DNA of 56,014 nt from NCBI GenBank assembly GCA_002471275.1, contig DKPQ01000016.1, forward strand, positions 1 to 56,014. Reading direction: 5' to 3'. Source of the stretch: Flammeovirgaceae bacterium UBA7330 (lineage in GTDB: Bacteria > Bacteroidota > Bacteroidia > Cytophagales > Cyclobacteriaceae). The notes under the pieces are model-generated. The model saw only the letters and a list, made by a program, of their open reading frames with translations, was not told the origin of the DNA and searched no databases. Shown piece by piece: positions 35,584-44,452 of the stretch; within the stretch, counting starts at the first letter, position 1; every line of letters begins with the position of its first letter. The position numbers were made by a program, and so were the translations under genes.

Positions 35584-36459
35584 ATGAAAAAATTATGTAT
35601 CACCTCGCTTGCTGCTTTTTTCCTGACAATTCCGCTACTGGCTCAGGAAAGTGACGAACAGATTACCATTGACATCACCAGGGAGGTGGATGGAAAAACA
35701 GAAAAATTTAACAAGACGTATGCCTCGAAAGAGGAAATGGAAGCTGATGAAGAACTGCTGGCTTTCTCCGAAGACCTTGATCAGGTCACTCATGTGATGG
35801 TGGCTCCCGGAGGCACGCAAACCTTCAAAATCCATAAAACCGATTCCTCATCTTCCTATGCCTTTGACTTCGATACGGAAGTAAAGAAAGTCGTGAAAAA
35901 AATGAAAGGTTATGACAGTGAAGACAATGATTCACTTGCTGTGAAGCTCCAGAAGCAGATCTATAAGCTTGAAGAAGCACTGGCCAACCTGGGTATGGAC
36001 ATCAAAGAAGAGATTGAAATCCTGGAAGATATGGATTGGGACGAAATCAAGGACCGACACAAGATCATGATCATTGACAAGGAAGTGGAGGAAGACGAAA
36101 TGATGACCGAAAATGATGGGACTGCAAAGACCATGACGATCAGTGCTGTGGATGGAAGTGAATTAGGGAAGAAGGCCAAGGTAAACAGCAAGGAGCTGCT
36201 GGACCTGGAAACGCTCGACTATTACCCCAATCCCTCACAAGGGAGATTTAGGCTAAAGTTTGAGGTTAGTGATGAAGAAGGGCCATTGAACATAAAAGTC
36301 TACAATATGGAAGATCAGGAAGTTTTTGTCAGATATTTTCCAAGATACTCAGGAACTTATTCGGAGCTTATTGACCTGAGGGGACAGGACCCGGGAACCT
36401 ACTTGTTGGAAATTAGCCATGGCAAGAAAAGGCTAGTCAGAAAGATGGTGGTTCAGTAA
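35584..36459 (+). CDS. Secreted protein with type IX secretion C-terminal sorting domain
   Basis: A 291-residue protein with a signal peptide (about 1-20, ending LLAQ) and an acidic, Asp/Glu/Lys-rich middle of low complexity. The C-terminal type A T9SS sorting domain runs from about residue 210: YYPNPSQGRFRL, then IKVYNMEDQEV, then GTYLLEISHGKKRLVRKMVV. It would cross the outer membrane by the type IX system. The acidic middle suggests cation binding or a flexible passenger but has no recognised domain. It lies between two paralogous two-component systems, and its 3' end overlaps the convergent regulator gene by 27 bp. Confidence 0.88.
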   Translation: MKKLCITSLAAFFLTIPLLAQESDEQITIDITREVDGKTEKFNKTYASKEEMEADEELLAFSEDLDQVTHVMVAPGGTQTFKIHKTDSSSSYAFDFDTEVKKVVKKMKGYDSEDNDSLAVKLQKQIYKLEEALANLGMDIKEEIEILEDMDWDEIKDRHKIMIIDKEVEEDEMMTENDGTAKTMTISAVDGSELGKKAKVNSKELLDLETLDYYPNPSQGRFRLKFEVSDEEGPLNIKVYNMEDQEVFVRYFPRYSGTYSELIDLRGQDPGTYLLEISHGKKRLVRKMVVQ

Positions 36460-37125
36460 AGTGAAGCCTACACCATGGTGATTCCGGATCTCCAGTGCGG
36501 GGTCTTCTTTTAGATATTTACGAAGCCTGGTAATGAATACATCCAGGCTTCTTCCTTTGAAGTAATCATTCTCTCCCCAGATCCTGATCAGGATCTCCTC
36601 ACGGGTCACAAGTTGATTAAAGTTGATGGCCAATAACCTGAGCAGATCAGCTTCTATTTGGGTAAGATCCACTTTTTGATCTGCATTACACAACGTCAGG
36701 TTATTGATATCAAACCTGAATATTCCCACCTGGATCTCTTCTCTGGGGTGGGCGTAATTCCCCGACCTCCTCAAAAACACCCTCACCCGGTGAGTAAGCT
36801 CTTTGATGGAAAATGGCTTCGTCACATAATCATCTCCTCCGATCTCAAAACCTTTGAGCTTATCCTCCTCCAGCGATTTGGCTGTCAAAAAGATAATGGG
36901 AATAAACTCATCTTTTTCCCTGATGGACCGGGCAAGGTTAAAGCCATCCAACCGGGGCATCATCACATCCAGGAGACACAGATCAAAATCCTGATTTTTA
37001 AATTTTGCCAAGGCCTCTACTCCATCCATCGCCCAGTGCACTTCAAATCCCTCTGATTTGAGGTGATCCTCTATGACAAAACCCAGGTTGGAATCGTCTT
37101 CGGCTACCAGTATTCTGGCACTCAT
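36433..37125 (-). CDS. OmpR/PhoB-family response regulator (paralogue)
   Basis: A 230-residue response regulator closely resembling the one at 33194-33892. It has AEDDSNLG, the phospho-Asp in DLCLLDVMMPRLDG, PIIFLTAKS and YVTKPF, and a winged helix with EEILIRIWGEN and KGRSLDVFITRLRKYL. I start it at the ATG at 37125, which overlaps the kinase stop as ATGA; a longer frame to 37152 adds residues before the receiver strand. It overlaps the T9SS-sorted gene tail to tail by 27 bp, so transcription of the two may interfere. Confidence 0.94.
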   Translation of the reverse strand: MSARILVAEDDSNLGFVIEDHLKSEGFEVHWAMDGVEALAKFKNQDFDLCLLDVMMPRLDGFNLARSIREKDEFIPIIFLTAKSLEEDKLKGFEIGGDDYVTKPFSIKELTHRVRVFLRRSGNYAHPREEIQVGIFRFDINNLTLCNADQKVDLTQIEADLLRLLAINFNQLVTREEILIRIWGENDYFKGRSLDVFITRLRKYLKEDPALEIRNHHGVGFTLLNHHLSD

Positions 37126-38357
37126 ATCACGGGGAATTTCAAGGTGAAACAAGTATGCTGGTCTTGACTTTCCACAGTCACATCTCCACGCATCAATCGG
37201 GTAGACTGTTTTACAAAATGTAGCCCCAACCCAAAACCTTTCACATCGTGCTGATCTCCGGTAGGCACACGATAAAATTTATTGAATATCTTTTTTTGGT
37301 ACTTCCGGGGAATCCCTTTCCCGGGATTGCATACATGCAATACCCACCAATTCTCATGAATCTCCGAACTGACTTCCACTCTCCCGTTTCCATATTTTTT
37401 TGCATTGTCCAGGAGATTGAAAAAGATAGTTTCCAACAAATTTTTATCCCCCTTGATTTTGATGGGTAGGTTCTTCAAAGCAAGATCCACATCCAGCTGC
37501 TCCCGCTTTTGAAAATAGGTGACAACTTCAGCAAGGATATGATCCGGGTCCAGCACTTCGAACTTTTGGACCTGATAGTGATCAATGAATGAAGCCTTCA
37601 GTAGCTGATTTACCTGCTTTTCCAATCGGCTAACCTCATCAAGGATGATCCCGGAATACTTCTTTTGCTTCTCATTTTCCGCACTCTCCGCAATCACCTC
37701 CGAAGACACTTTTAATGTAGACAAAGGTGTTTTAAACTCATGCGTAATGTTGTTGAAGAAATCTTTCTGGATCTCACTCATCCGCTTTTGCCTAAGGATG
37801 ATAAACATGGCATAGCCAAAGAAAGCTACGATAAGCAGTGTAAGTACAGTCGTGAATTGCCAAAAGCCCATTTCACTGACGAGTCCGGCCTTTTTTGATG
37901 GAAAGTAGACCCCAAAATAGTACTCATCTTTTATGAGATCAGGTAATTTACCCGTGGGCGCCTGTTCTACTTCTCCACTCATGGTGACAAACTGCCCGTA
38001 GACCATCTGATCCGTTTGACAGTCATATACGCCATATTCAAAATCCAGCTCTATGTTTCTTTTCTGAAACTCTCCGGTGATGAGGTAGTCTAGTGATTTT
38101 AAATCTATTTTGTAATTGGTCCTGGCAATGAAGTAGTTGCTGGATACCTGATCGATGGGGTCATTGGAGGGCATATCGTTGCCGTTGATGACACAAAGTG
38201 ATTCTACCACACTCTTTAGCGCCATCTGAACGGATCTGTTGAATTGCTCTTCATGGCTGTCCATGGCCCGCGACACCCAATAAATCTGGGTGAACATGAT
38301 ACCCGCAATGGCGACAACCCCTAAAAGGATCAAAACACGAATGGGTGTGTTTTTCAT
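37122..38357 (-). CDS. Sensor histidine kinase (paralogue)
   Basis: A 411-residue kinase. TM1 lies at about 8-28, followed by a periplasmic domain of about 140 residues (much shorter than in its paralogue) with two Cys (CVINGND and YDCQTDQ), and TM2 at about 168-190. HisKA has NNITHEFKTPLSTL. The HATPase has NLLDNAKKYG, NPGKGIP and GFGLGLHFV. Its stop overlaps the regulator start by 4 bp. Two TTAAC repeats at 11-bp spacing lie 40-55 bp upstream. The different sensor domain suggests a separate stimulus feeding a related output. Confidence 0.95.
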   Translation of the reverse strand: MKNTPIRVLILLGVVAIAGIMFTQIYWVSRAMDSHEEQFNRSVQMALKSVVESLCVINGNDMPSNDPIDQVSSNYFIARTNYKIDLKSLDYLITGEFQKRNIELDFEYGVYDCQTDQMVYGQFVTMSGEVEQAPTGKLPDLIKDEYYFGVYFPSKKAGLVSEMGFWQFTTVLTLLIVAFFGYAMFIILRQKRMSEIQKDFFNNITHEFKTPLSTLKVSSEVIAESAENEKQKKYSGIILDEVSRLEKQVNQLLKASFIDHYQVQKFEVLDPDHILAEVVTYFQKREQLDVDLALKNLPIKIKGDKNLLETIFFNLLDNAKKYGNGRVEVSSEIHENWWVLHVCNPGKGIPRKYQKKIFNKFYRVPTGDQHDVKGFGLGLHFVKQSTRLMRGDVTVESQDQHTCFTLKFPVI

Positions 38358-38396
38358 TTTATAAAAATAGCATGTTTGAGGATTGTCTACCGGATA

Positions 38397-38412
38397 TTAA
38401 CATCCCATTAAC
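38397..38412. promoter_or_regulatory. Two phased TTAAC repeats upstream of the second kinase
   Basis: TTAAC at 38397-38401 and 38408-38412, start to start 11 bp, match the four-copy array at 35490-35525. This is a candidate binding site for either paralogous regulator. Confidence 0.5.
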
Positions 38413-38492
38413 AATCTATAAGAGCCAGTGGTATACGGCTTATCTGTGCACTCAAAAGGTCTTTTCAATATCTTTCGGTCATCGTAGGAGCT

Positions 38493-38527
38493 AAAAAGCC
38501 CACCTCATGTTTCATGGGCAGGCTTTT
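38493..38527 (-). terminator. Hairpin terminator downstream of tRNA-Val
   Basis: An AAAAAGCC-CACCTCATG arm pairs with CATGGGCA-GGCTTTT with small mismatches around a TTT loop. On the minus strand it follows the tRNA-Val 3' end by about 10 bp and ends in a T-run. The symmetry would allow bidirectional use, also ending transcripts from the left. Confidence 0.75.
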
Positions 38528-38536
38528 CTTAAAATG

Positions 38537-38611
38537 TGGGAAGTACTGGACTCGAACCAGCGACCCCCGCCCTGTCAAGGCGATGCTCTGAACCAACTGA
38601 GCTAACTTCCC
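38537..38611 (-). tRNA. tRNA-Val (anticodon GAC)
   Basis: A complete 75-nt cloverleaf. Acceptor GGGAAGT/ACTTCCC is perfect, and D-arm GCTC...GAGC, anticodon stem TCGCC/GGCGG, variable GGGTC, T-arm GCTGG-TTCGAGT-CCAGT and discriminator A are all present. The seven-base loop TTGACAG places the anticodon as GAC, reading GUC valine codons. CCA is not encoded. It could be mistaken for tRNA-Asp because GTC is also readable one base off, but the stem register fixes GAC. Confidence 0.93.
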
Positions 38612-38759
38612 AAAATGCAGTTCTTCAAAGATTTTGGATCACAAAAATAACTTTCCTGAGAAGATTTTCTTACCAGAAGGGGAAAATTTAGTTGTTTCCC
38701 CACCATTGTTGTAAATATTCCATAGATTGATTTGTAACTTTAGTTTCAAAATCCAAAAG

Positions 38760-39596
38760 ATGGAAATCAACAATATTCTCGTACCCGTAGATTTTTCGGA
38801 CTGCTCCAAAAATGCATTAAAAATTGCCATTGACCTGGCAAAAATATGTGGGGCCAAGATCCACATGGTCAATTCCATACACATTCATACACCCCATCCG
38901 GATGTCAGCGGTGGTACCCTGATCAATTCCCTCCTCACAGATTATGAAGAGCAGATCCGGGAGTCTTTCAACGAGCTGGAATCTGATCTGATTGAACTCA
39001 AAGATATTCCCCACGAGTCCGATCGGTTCATCGCTTACCTGGTAGATGCGATTTTTAGCGAAACACAAAGAAAAGATATCGATCTGATTGTAATGGGAAC
39101 CCGGTCCGACCACTCAAACATCGAAAAATTTGTGGGTAGCAATACCACAGACATCATCAGAAGTGCCGAAGTGCCTGTCCTTGTGATCCCTGAGTCCACC
39201 AAAACATTCAATCCACGTAAAATCGGGTTAGCCTCTGACTTTGAAGGTCTGGTCAACTTTAAGAACCTCGCAATTCTTTCTAAGTTCAGTGAATTATTCG
39301 ACGCTGAAATACTCATTTTCCATGTAGCTCAGGACCCGACTGATGTGACGGTGGCCACGCAAAAGAAAATGAAGGAGCTTCATGAAAAGTTTTTGAACCA
39401 TAAGGCTTCGGTGAGAACCATCGAAGCAGACACAGTCTTAAATGGAGTGAAATTGTTTACAGCATCACATAAGCTGGATTTATTGTCTGTGGTCCCCAAA
39501 GAGCATAGCTTTTTCGAAAAGCTGTTCAAAAAGTCCATTTCCAAGACCATAGCTCTCAACCCAAGCGTTCCTTTAATCACTATACCCCAGTTTTAG
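38760..39596 (+). CDS. Universal stress protein family, tandem Usp domains
   Basis: A 278-residue protein with two Usp domains. The first (about 1-145) is canonical: NILVPVDFSDCSKNAL at the start, and the ATP-binding loop MGTRSDHSNIEKFVGSNT with PVLVIP at the end. The second (about 150-278) is divergent and lacks a clear G-x2-G-x9-G loop (LLSVVPKEHSFFEKLF), so it may not bind ATP. I start at the ATG at 38760, because 11 upstream in-frame codons read poorly. The next gene starts immediately after its stop, suggesting an operon. Confidence 0.9.
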   Translation: MEINNILVPVDFSDCSKNALKIAIDLAKICGAKIHMVNSIHIHTPHPDVSGGTLINSLLTDYEEQIRESFNELESDLIELKDIPHESDRFIAYLVDAIFSETQRKDIDLIVMGTRSDHSNIEKFVGSNTTDIIRSAEVPVLVIPESTKTFNPRKIGLASDFEGLVNFKNLAILSKFSELFDAEILIFHVAQDPTDVTVATQKKMKELHEKFLNHKASVRTIEADTVLNGVKLFTASHKLDLLSVVPKEHSFFEKLFKKSISKTIALNPSVPLITIPQF

Positions 39597-40445
39597 ATGG
39601 AAGATGGTATTCAGAAATTCAATCGGGAATTTCTAAGACCATTATATACTTCTTTTCAGGAAGCATGGGCCGACCAGGAACCTGGCCTCTCCTTGTCTTT
39701 TGACCTGTTCGTTCAGCGCTTGACAGATAAGCTAAACATCAAGGAAGAGGTATCCTGTGTCTATGTCCAAAATGGTTCAATTCAGGGCTTTGTACTTCAT
39801 ACACTGAATACCTATCGCAACAAGTGGTGTGCTTACAATGGTGGCACAGGTGTGATCCCCGGAGCACGGGGAAACGGCCTGACCAAAAAGCTCTACGAGG
39901 CACTCATCCCCATGATGAAATCTCACCAGGTGGACCAGGTTATTCTGGAGGCCGTGAAAAAAAATAAAAGAGCTATTCACGTGTATGAAGACATCGGTTT
40001 TGAGATCGTACAAGGATTCAGGTGCTATGCAAAAAGAGGTTATTTCTACTCGGACAGACAACATGACTTTAGAGAGAAAAAAACCATAAGTCCTGAATAC
40101 AATGCATTCTGGGAAATGGACCCCTGCTTTCTTGACCAGCCGCAACAGTTGAAATTCAACCTTCACAATGAAATGATCCTGGAGACCTTCAAAGAAGATG
40201 AGATTACCGGGTACATTATTTTTCAGCCCCGCCTGGGAAGGATCAGCCAAATTGCCGTTAATCCGAAATACAGAGGGCAAGGGATTGGTAATTTTTTGGT
40301 GTGTGAAGCTTTCCAGCGATCGGCTACCACCCACATGACCGTAATGAATGTGCCAGAAGCCAACATCTCGTTCAACACCTTCCTCAAAAACATTGGGTTC
40401 ATCAACGAAATTGATCAATATGAAATGCAACTCAATCTCAATTAA
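39597..40445 (+). CDS. GNAT-family N-acetyltransferase with two GNAT domains
   Basis: A 282-residue protein with two acetyl-CoA-binding GNAT folds. The first contains GVIPGARGNGLTKKLY (about 83-98), matching the RxxGxG/A pyrophosphate loop, and the second contains IAVNPKYRGQGIGNFL (about 219-234). The acceptor substrate cannot be read from sequence. The ATG at 39597 follows the universal stress protein stop directly with no gap, so the two are probably cotranscribed, perhaps in a stress-response unit. Confidence 0.88.
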   Translation: MEDGIQKFNREFLRPLYTSFQEAWADQEPGLSLSFDLFVQRLTDKLNIKEEVSCVYVQNGSIQGFVLHTLNTYRNKWCAYNGGTGVIPGARGNGLTKKLYEALIPMMKSHQVDQVILEAVKKNKRAIHVYEDIGFEIVQGFRCYAKRGYFYSDRQHDFREKKTISPEYNAFWEMDPCFLDQPQQLKFNLHNEMILETFKEDEITGYIIFQPRLGRISQIAVNPKYRGQGIGNFLVCEAFQRSATTHMTVMNVPEANISFNTFLKNIGFINEIDQYEMQLNLN

Positions 40446-40493
40446 CCCGCGAAGCTCCCATGATCAATTCCTTTTCACGTTAATTTAGCCCCC

Positions 40494-42905
40494 ATGCGTT
40501 TCTCAGAAATAGCAGAAATCCTCGGCGGTAACATAGATGTACACTGTGAAAATGATGACATTTCGGAGCTGGTCATTGATTCCCGTCAGGCAACCAGCCA
40601 CCCCAACTCACTCTTTTTCTGCCTGAAAGGAGCCCATCATGACGGCCACCAGTTCATTCCGCAGCTGGTAGAAAAGGGGATCAGAAACTTTATTGTCTCC
40701 TCCGATGCTCAGGTAGCTGGCGATCTCAACCTGATTCGCGTAAAAGATACCCTTGACGCCTTGCAAAAACTCGTAGCTCACCACAGATCGTCATTTCACA
40801 TTCCCGTCATCGGCATCACTGGCAGCAACGGTAAAACCATGATCAAAGAATGGCTGAGTACGGTATTGTCCGAGAAATACAAGGTGGTAAAAAGCCCGAA
40901 GAGCTACAATTCTCAGGTGGGCGTGCCGCTTTCGGTTTGGCAAATGAAAAGGGAGCATGAAATAGGTGTCTTTGAAGCGGGTATCTCCCAAAGAGGTGAG
41001 ATGGAAAAGCTTGAAAAGATCATCCGGCCAACGATCGGGATTTTTACAAACATAGGTGAAGCACATAGCGAAGGATTTGAGTCCCTGAAAGAAAAAATCG
41101 AGGAAAAATCCAGGCTCTTTGCACATACGGACAAGATCATTTGCAGCAAAGATCAGCCGGAGATCTATGACTACCTGAAGAAAACATTTGGTGACAAAGT
41201 CATCGCATGGAGTGCTCACGAACCCTCAGAAATCACCATCGTAAAAGAACGGCCGCATCATCTCTTCAAATACAGCAATGAAGTTTATTCCTTCAAATTG
41301 GGAGATAAAGCCGATCAGGACCTGGAAAACCTCTTTCATGTGATCTCTGCTGCCATCGTGTGTGGCATGAGCCAACAGGAAATGGAGGATGGACTGAAGC
41401 ATATCGTGCCTGTACCCATGCGGCTTGAGCTGAAAAGGGGCATCAATGATACCTATATCCTGGATGATACTTACAACAATGACCTGGCCGGACTGCGAAT
41501 TGCCCTTGACTACCTGCAACAGCAAACACAATACGGCCGAAAGACGGTTATCCTCTCAGACATACTTCAATCCGGCCTGCCGGATCTTCAACTTTATGGA
41601 GAAGTTAACACCCAGCTGAGGCTGCATGGCATAGACCGCGTGATTGGCATTGGTCAGGCCATCACAGCTTCAGGCAACCTGTTTGGGATGGAAACTCATT
41701 TCTTTCCCGATACGGAGGCATTCCTGGCTTCGGACCTCACCTTCACCAATGAGATGATCCTCGTAAAAGGGGCCCGGGTCTTTGGGTTGGAAAAGATTGT
41801 CTCCTTTCTGGAGGAAAAAAATCATGGCACGGTGCTGGAAGTAAATTTCGAGGCGCTGATCCATAACCTCAACAGCTACAGAAATCTCCTCAGGAAAGAT
41901 GTGCAGCTGATGGTGATGGTGAAGGCATTCGCCTACGGGGGAGGGATTGCTGAAATCGCCAATTTGCTTCAATACCAGCAGGTAGACAGGCTGGGCGTGG
42001 CCTATGTGGATGAGGGGATCTTCCTCAGAAAACATGGGATCAAAATCCCGATACTCGTGATGAACCCCAACTGGGAGGCACTCTCATTGCTTACCTCGTT
42101 CAACCTCGAGGCAGAAGTCTATAGCCTGGCGATGTTACGGCACATGCTCACGACATTGAAGCAATTGCCCGGAATCCATCTCAAACTGGAAACCGGCATG
42201 AATCGACTGGGGATTCCCCGAGAAGATATTGACGAACTCAAAACATTGTTAGTTCAGCACCCGGAGATGGAAATCAAAGGAGTCTTTACCCACCTGTCCA
42301 GCCAGGAAGAGGATTCTAATGATGACTACACGCTAAGCCAGATACGATTGTTTGAACAGAGCTATGAGGAAATCGCCACGACACTTGGCTACCAACCGAT
42401 CAGGCATGTGCTGAACTCAGCAGGCATTGTGCGCTGGCGGGATTATCAATTTGAAATGGTGCGATTGGGTATTGGATTGTATGGTTTTGATGCTACCGGG
42501 AAAATGCAAAACCTCCAACCAATCAGCACCCTCAAGACGATGATATCCCAGGTAAAAAAAGTGAAAAAGGGAGACAGCATCGGATATTCCAGGATGGGGA
42601 GAGCCCAAAAGGACGGACAGATCGCAATTCTTCCCATTGGCTATGCGGATGGTTACCTCCGGGTTTTTGGCAATGGTAAAGCCTGGGTCTCTGTTCAGGG
42701 AAAGCAAGCCCCTACCATCGGCAATATCTGCATGGACATGACCATGATTGACGTGTCGGGGATTGAGGTGAAAGAGGGAGATGTGGTGACCTTATTCGGG
42801 CAGGAACCCACCATTGTGGAACTGGCAAAATGGGCCGATACGATCCCCTATGAGGTTCTGACCAACGTGAGTCAACGGGTGAAACGGGTATTTCGATCTG
42901 AGTAG
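40494..42905 (+). CDS. murF-alr: Bifunctional MurF ligase / alanine racemase
   Basis: An 803-residue fusion linking two peptidoglycan precursor steps. Residues about 1-440 are UDP-MurNAc-tripeptide:D-Ala-D-Ala ligase with the P-loop GITGSNGKTMIKEW (about 105-118) and NDDxx-like DTYNNDLAGLR. Residues about 445-803 are PLP-dependent alanine racemase, with the Schiff-base Lys in MVKAFAYGGG (about 476-485) and the second-base Tyr in SIGYSRMG (about 690). The fusion would supply D-Ala next to the ligase and is characteristic of Bacteroidota. Both active sites look intact. The gene ends just before dispersed CGCAAAGACGC-type repeats. Confidence 0.95.
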   Translation: MRFSEIAEILGGNIDVHCENDDISELVIDSRQATSHPNSLFFCLKGAHHDGHQFIPQLVEKGIRNFIVSSDAQVAGDLNLIRVKDTLDALQKLVAHHRSSFHIPVIGITGSNGKTMIKEWLSTVLSEKYKVVKSPKSYNSQVGVPLSVWQMKREHEIGVFEAGISQRGEMEKLEKIIRPTIGIFTNIGEAHSEGFESLKEKIEEKSRLFAHTDKIICSKDQPEIYDYLKKTFGDKVIAWSAHEPSEITIVKERPHHLFKYSNEVYSFKLGDKADQDLENLFHVISAAIVCGMSQQEMEDGLKHIVPVPMRLELKRGINDTYILDDTYNNDLAGLRIALDYLQQQTQYGRKTVILSDILQSGLPDLQLYGEVNTQLRLHGIDRVIGIGQAITASGNLFGMETHFFPDTEAFLASDLTFTNEMILVKGARVFGLEKIVSFLEEKNHGTVLEVNFEALIHNLNSYRNLLRKDVQLMVMVKAFAYGGGIAEIANLLQYQQVDRLGVAYVDEGIFLRKHGIKIPILVMNPNWEALSLLTSFNLEAEVYSLAMLRHMLTTLKQLPGIHLKLETGMNRLGIPREDIDELKTLLVQHPEMEIKGVFTHLSSQEEDSNDDYTLSQIRLFEQSYEEIATTLGYQPIRHVLNSAGIVRWRDYQFEMVRLGIGLYGFDATGKMQNLQPISTLKTMISQVKKVKKGDSIGYSRMGRAQKDGQIAILPIGYADGYLRVFGNGKAWVSVQGKQAPTIGNICMDMTMIDVSGIEVKEGDVVTLFGQEPTIVELAKWADTIPYEVLTNVSQRVKRVFRSE

Positions 42906-42929
42906 GTGACGCCAAGGGGGGTCTCTAGT

Positions 42930-43000
42930 TCATGCAAAGACGCAGAGGCGCAAAGGGGTCTCGCAAATAGTCTTCACGCAAAGACGCAATGCGGCAAAGG
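42930..43000. repeat. Dispersed GCAAAGACGCA-type intergenic repeat
   Basis: Two adjacent, related blocks: CATGCAAAGACGCAGAGGCG followed by CAAAGG (about 42932-42957), and TTCACGCAAAGACGCAATGC followed by GGCAAAGG (about 42974-43000). Short 'acgcaaagacgcaaaggcgcaaag' units are scattered through many Bacteroidota intergenic regions. No coding potential; the function is unknown. Confidence 0.6.
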
Positions 43001-43107
43001 AATAGGGGAAACATGCAATGGGTCAAATAAACTGTTTTGGGGCTTACTAGGTTTAGGTTCAAACAGATTTGTAGCCAATTACGTTTACTATTAGTAATCC
43101 TGGCAAA

Positions 43108-43245
43108 ATGAAAAAAAATAAAGATACCAAAGCAAAGAAACCCTCTGACAAAAAGACTGCATCCAAAGAGGAGACAAAGGACGAGCAAAATAATCGTGGG
43201 GGTATTCCGGATATGGATTTCAAAAAGCTCCTGGGTTGCGGATGA
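43108..43245 (+). CDS. Small conserved protein ending GGIPDMDFKKLLGCG (45 aa)
   Basis: A 45-residue protein with a Lys/Glu-rich, probably disordered N-terminus and a hydrophobic C-terminal motif, GGIPDMDFKKLLGCG. Short proteins with this C-terminal signature occur, from memory, in Cytophagales and relatives beside purine genes, without known function. The terminal Cys two residues from the end could be modified. It starts with ATG at 43108, after an AT-rich promoter-like stretch, and ends 67 bp before purK, so it may be cotranscribed with it. Confidence 0.7.
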   Translation: MKKNKDTKAKKPSDKKTASKEETKDEQNNRGGIPDMDFKKLLGCG

Positions 43246-43312
43246 ACTCTTCCGCGTTCTTTGGGCCTTTGTGTGACCGGTTCTTTGAGTGAAAAACCTC
43301 ATCTTTGCACCC

Positions 43313-44452
43313 ATGAACCCGGAAATCACAGACTTGCAGATCGGCATACTCGGTGGTGGACAGCTTGGACGCATGGTCATCCAATCCGCTATCGACTTCA
43401 ACCTCAACATTCACATCATAGACCCGGATCCCAACGCTCCTTGTAAGGACATCGCACAGTCCTTCACCGTGGGTAAGCTCACGGACTACGATGCCGTCAT
43501 GGACTTTGGGAAAGACAAAGACCTGATCACCATCGAAATAGAAAACGTGAACACAGAGGCGCTGAAGGCGCTGCAGAAGATGGGCAAAAAGGTGTTCCCT
43601 CAGCCGGAGATCATCGAGCTGATCCAGGACAAGCGCAAACAAAAGACCTTTTATAAAGCTAACAGGATTCCCACGGCAGATTTTGTGCTTACCGAAGACC
43701 TCGCCGACCTGAAAACTCACGGCTATTTCCTCCCGGGGGTACACAAGCTGGGCAAAGAAGGTTATGACGGCAGAGGGGTACAGGTGATCCGGACTGAAGC
43801 CGACCTCGATAAGGGTTTTGATAAACCCTCCCTGCTGGAAAAACTCATTGATTTTGAAAAAGAGATCAGCGTGATCGTCTCCCGCAATGAGTCCGGTGAC
43901 ATTGCGTGTTTCCCTGTCGTGGAGCTGGTCTTTCACAAAGAAGCCAACCTCGTGGAGTATCTTTTTGCACCTGCTGAGATACCCTCCAGGGTGGAAGAGG
44001 CTGCCTATGACCTGGCTAAAGACGTGATCGACAAACTGGACATGGTAGGTATCCTGGCCGTAGAGATGTTTCTCACCAAAGACGGGGACATCCTGGTCAA
44101 TGAGATCGCACCACGGACGCATAACAGTGGTCACCACACCATCGAGGCAAATATCACCTCACAGTTTGAGCAGCACCTGCGGGCCATCCTCAACCTCCCT
44201 CCGGGAGCCACCGACCTGGTTGTTCCGGCCGCCATGGTAAATGTGTTGGGAGAAGAGGGCTATACGGGCAATGCCAAATATCAGGGGATTAATGACTTAA
44301 TGGCCATGGAGGGCGTACATTTACACCTGTATGGCAAAAAGGTGACCAAGCCCTTTCGGAAGATGGGACACATCACCATCACAGCCAAAGACGCCCAACA
44401 GCTGAAGAAAACAGTTGATCAAGTCAAGAAAACATTAAAAGTAATCGCATGA
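43313..44452 (+). CDS. purK: 5-(carboxyamino)imidazole ribonucleotide synthase PurK
   Basis: A 379-residue ATP-grasp enzyme of de novo purine synthesis, converting AIR, ATP and bicarbonate to N5-CAIR. It has the N-terminal IGILGGGQLGRMV (about 10-22), KEGYDGRGVQVI (about 144-155), the metal-binding region ILVNEIAPRTHNSGHHTIEA (about 261-280), and the C-terminal purK domain. I use the ATG at 43313; a GTG at 43289 would add eight residues. It overlaps purE by ATGA (44449-44452), so the two subsequent pathway steps are translated together. Confidence 0.95.
   Translation: MNPEITDLQIGILGGGQLGRMVIQSAIDFNLNIHIIDPDPNAPCKDIAQSFTVGKLTDYDAVMDFGKDKDLITIEIENVNTEALKALQKMGKKVFPQPEIIELIQDKRKQKTFYKANRIPTADFVLTEDLADLKTHGYFLPGVHKLGKEGYDGRGVQVIRTEADLDKGFDKPSLLEKLIDFEKEISVIVSRNESGDIACFPVVELVFHKEANLVEYLFAPAEIPSRVEEAAYDLAKDVIDKLDMVGILAVEMFLTKDGDILVNEIAPRTHNSGHHTIEANITSQFEQHLRAILNLPPGATDLVVPAAMVNVLGEEGYTGNAKYQGINDLMAMEGVHLHLYGKKVTKPFRKMGHITITAKDAQQLKKTVDQVKKTLKVIA

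Noticed and set aside
38537..38611. Reading the tRNA as tRNA-Asp (GTC)
   Set aside because: The five-pair anticodon stem TCGCC/GGCGG fixes the loop as TTGACAG, so the anticodon is GAC (Val).
43220..44137. A 305-codon open frame on the minus strand opposite purK
   Set aside because: It lies entirely opposite a well-supported purK gene and has no family features; it is a shadow of the codon bias of purK.
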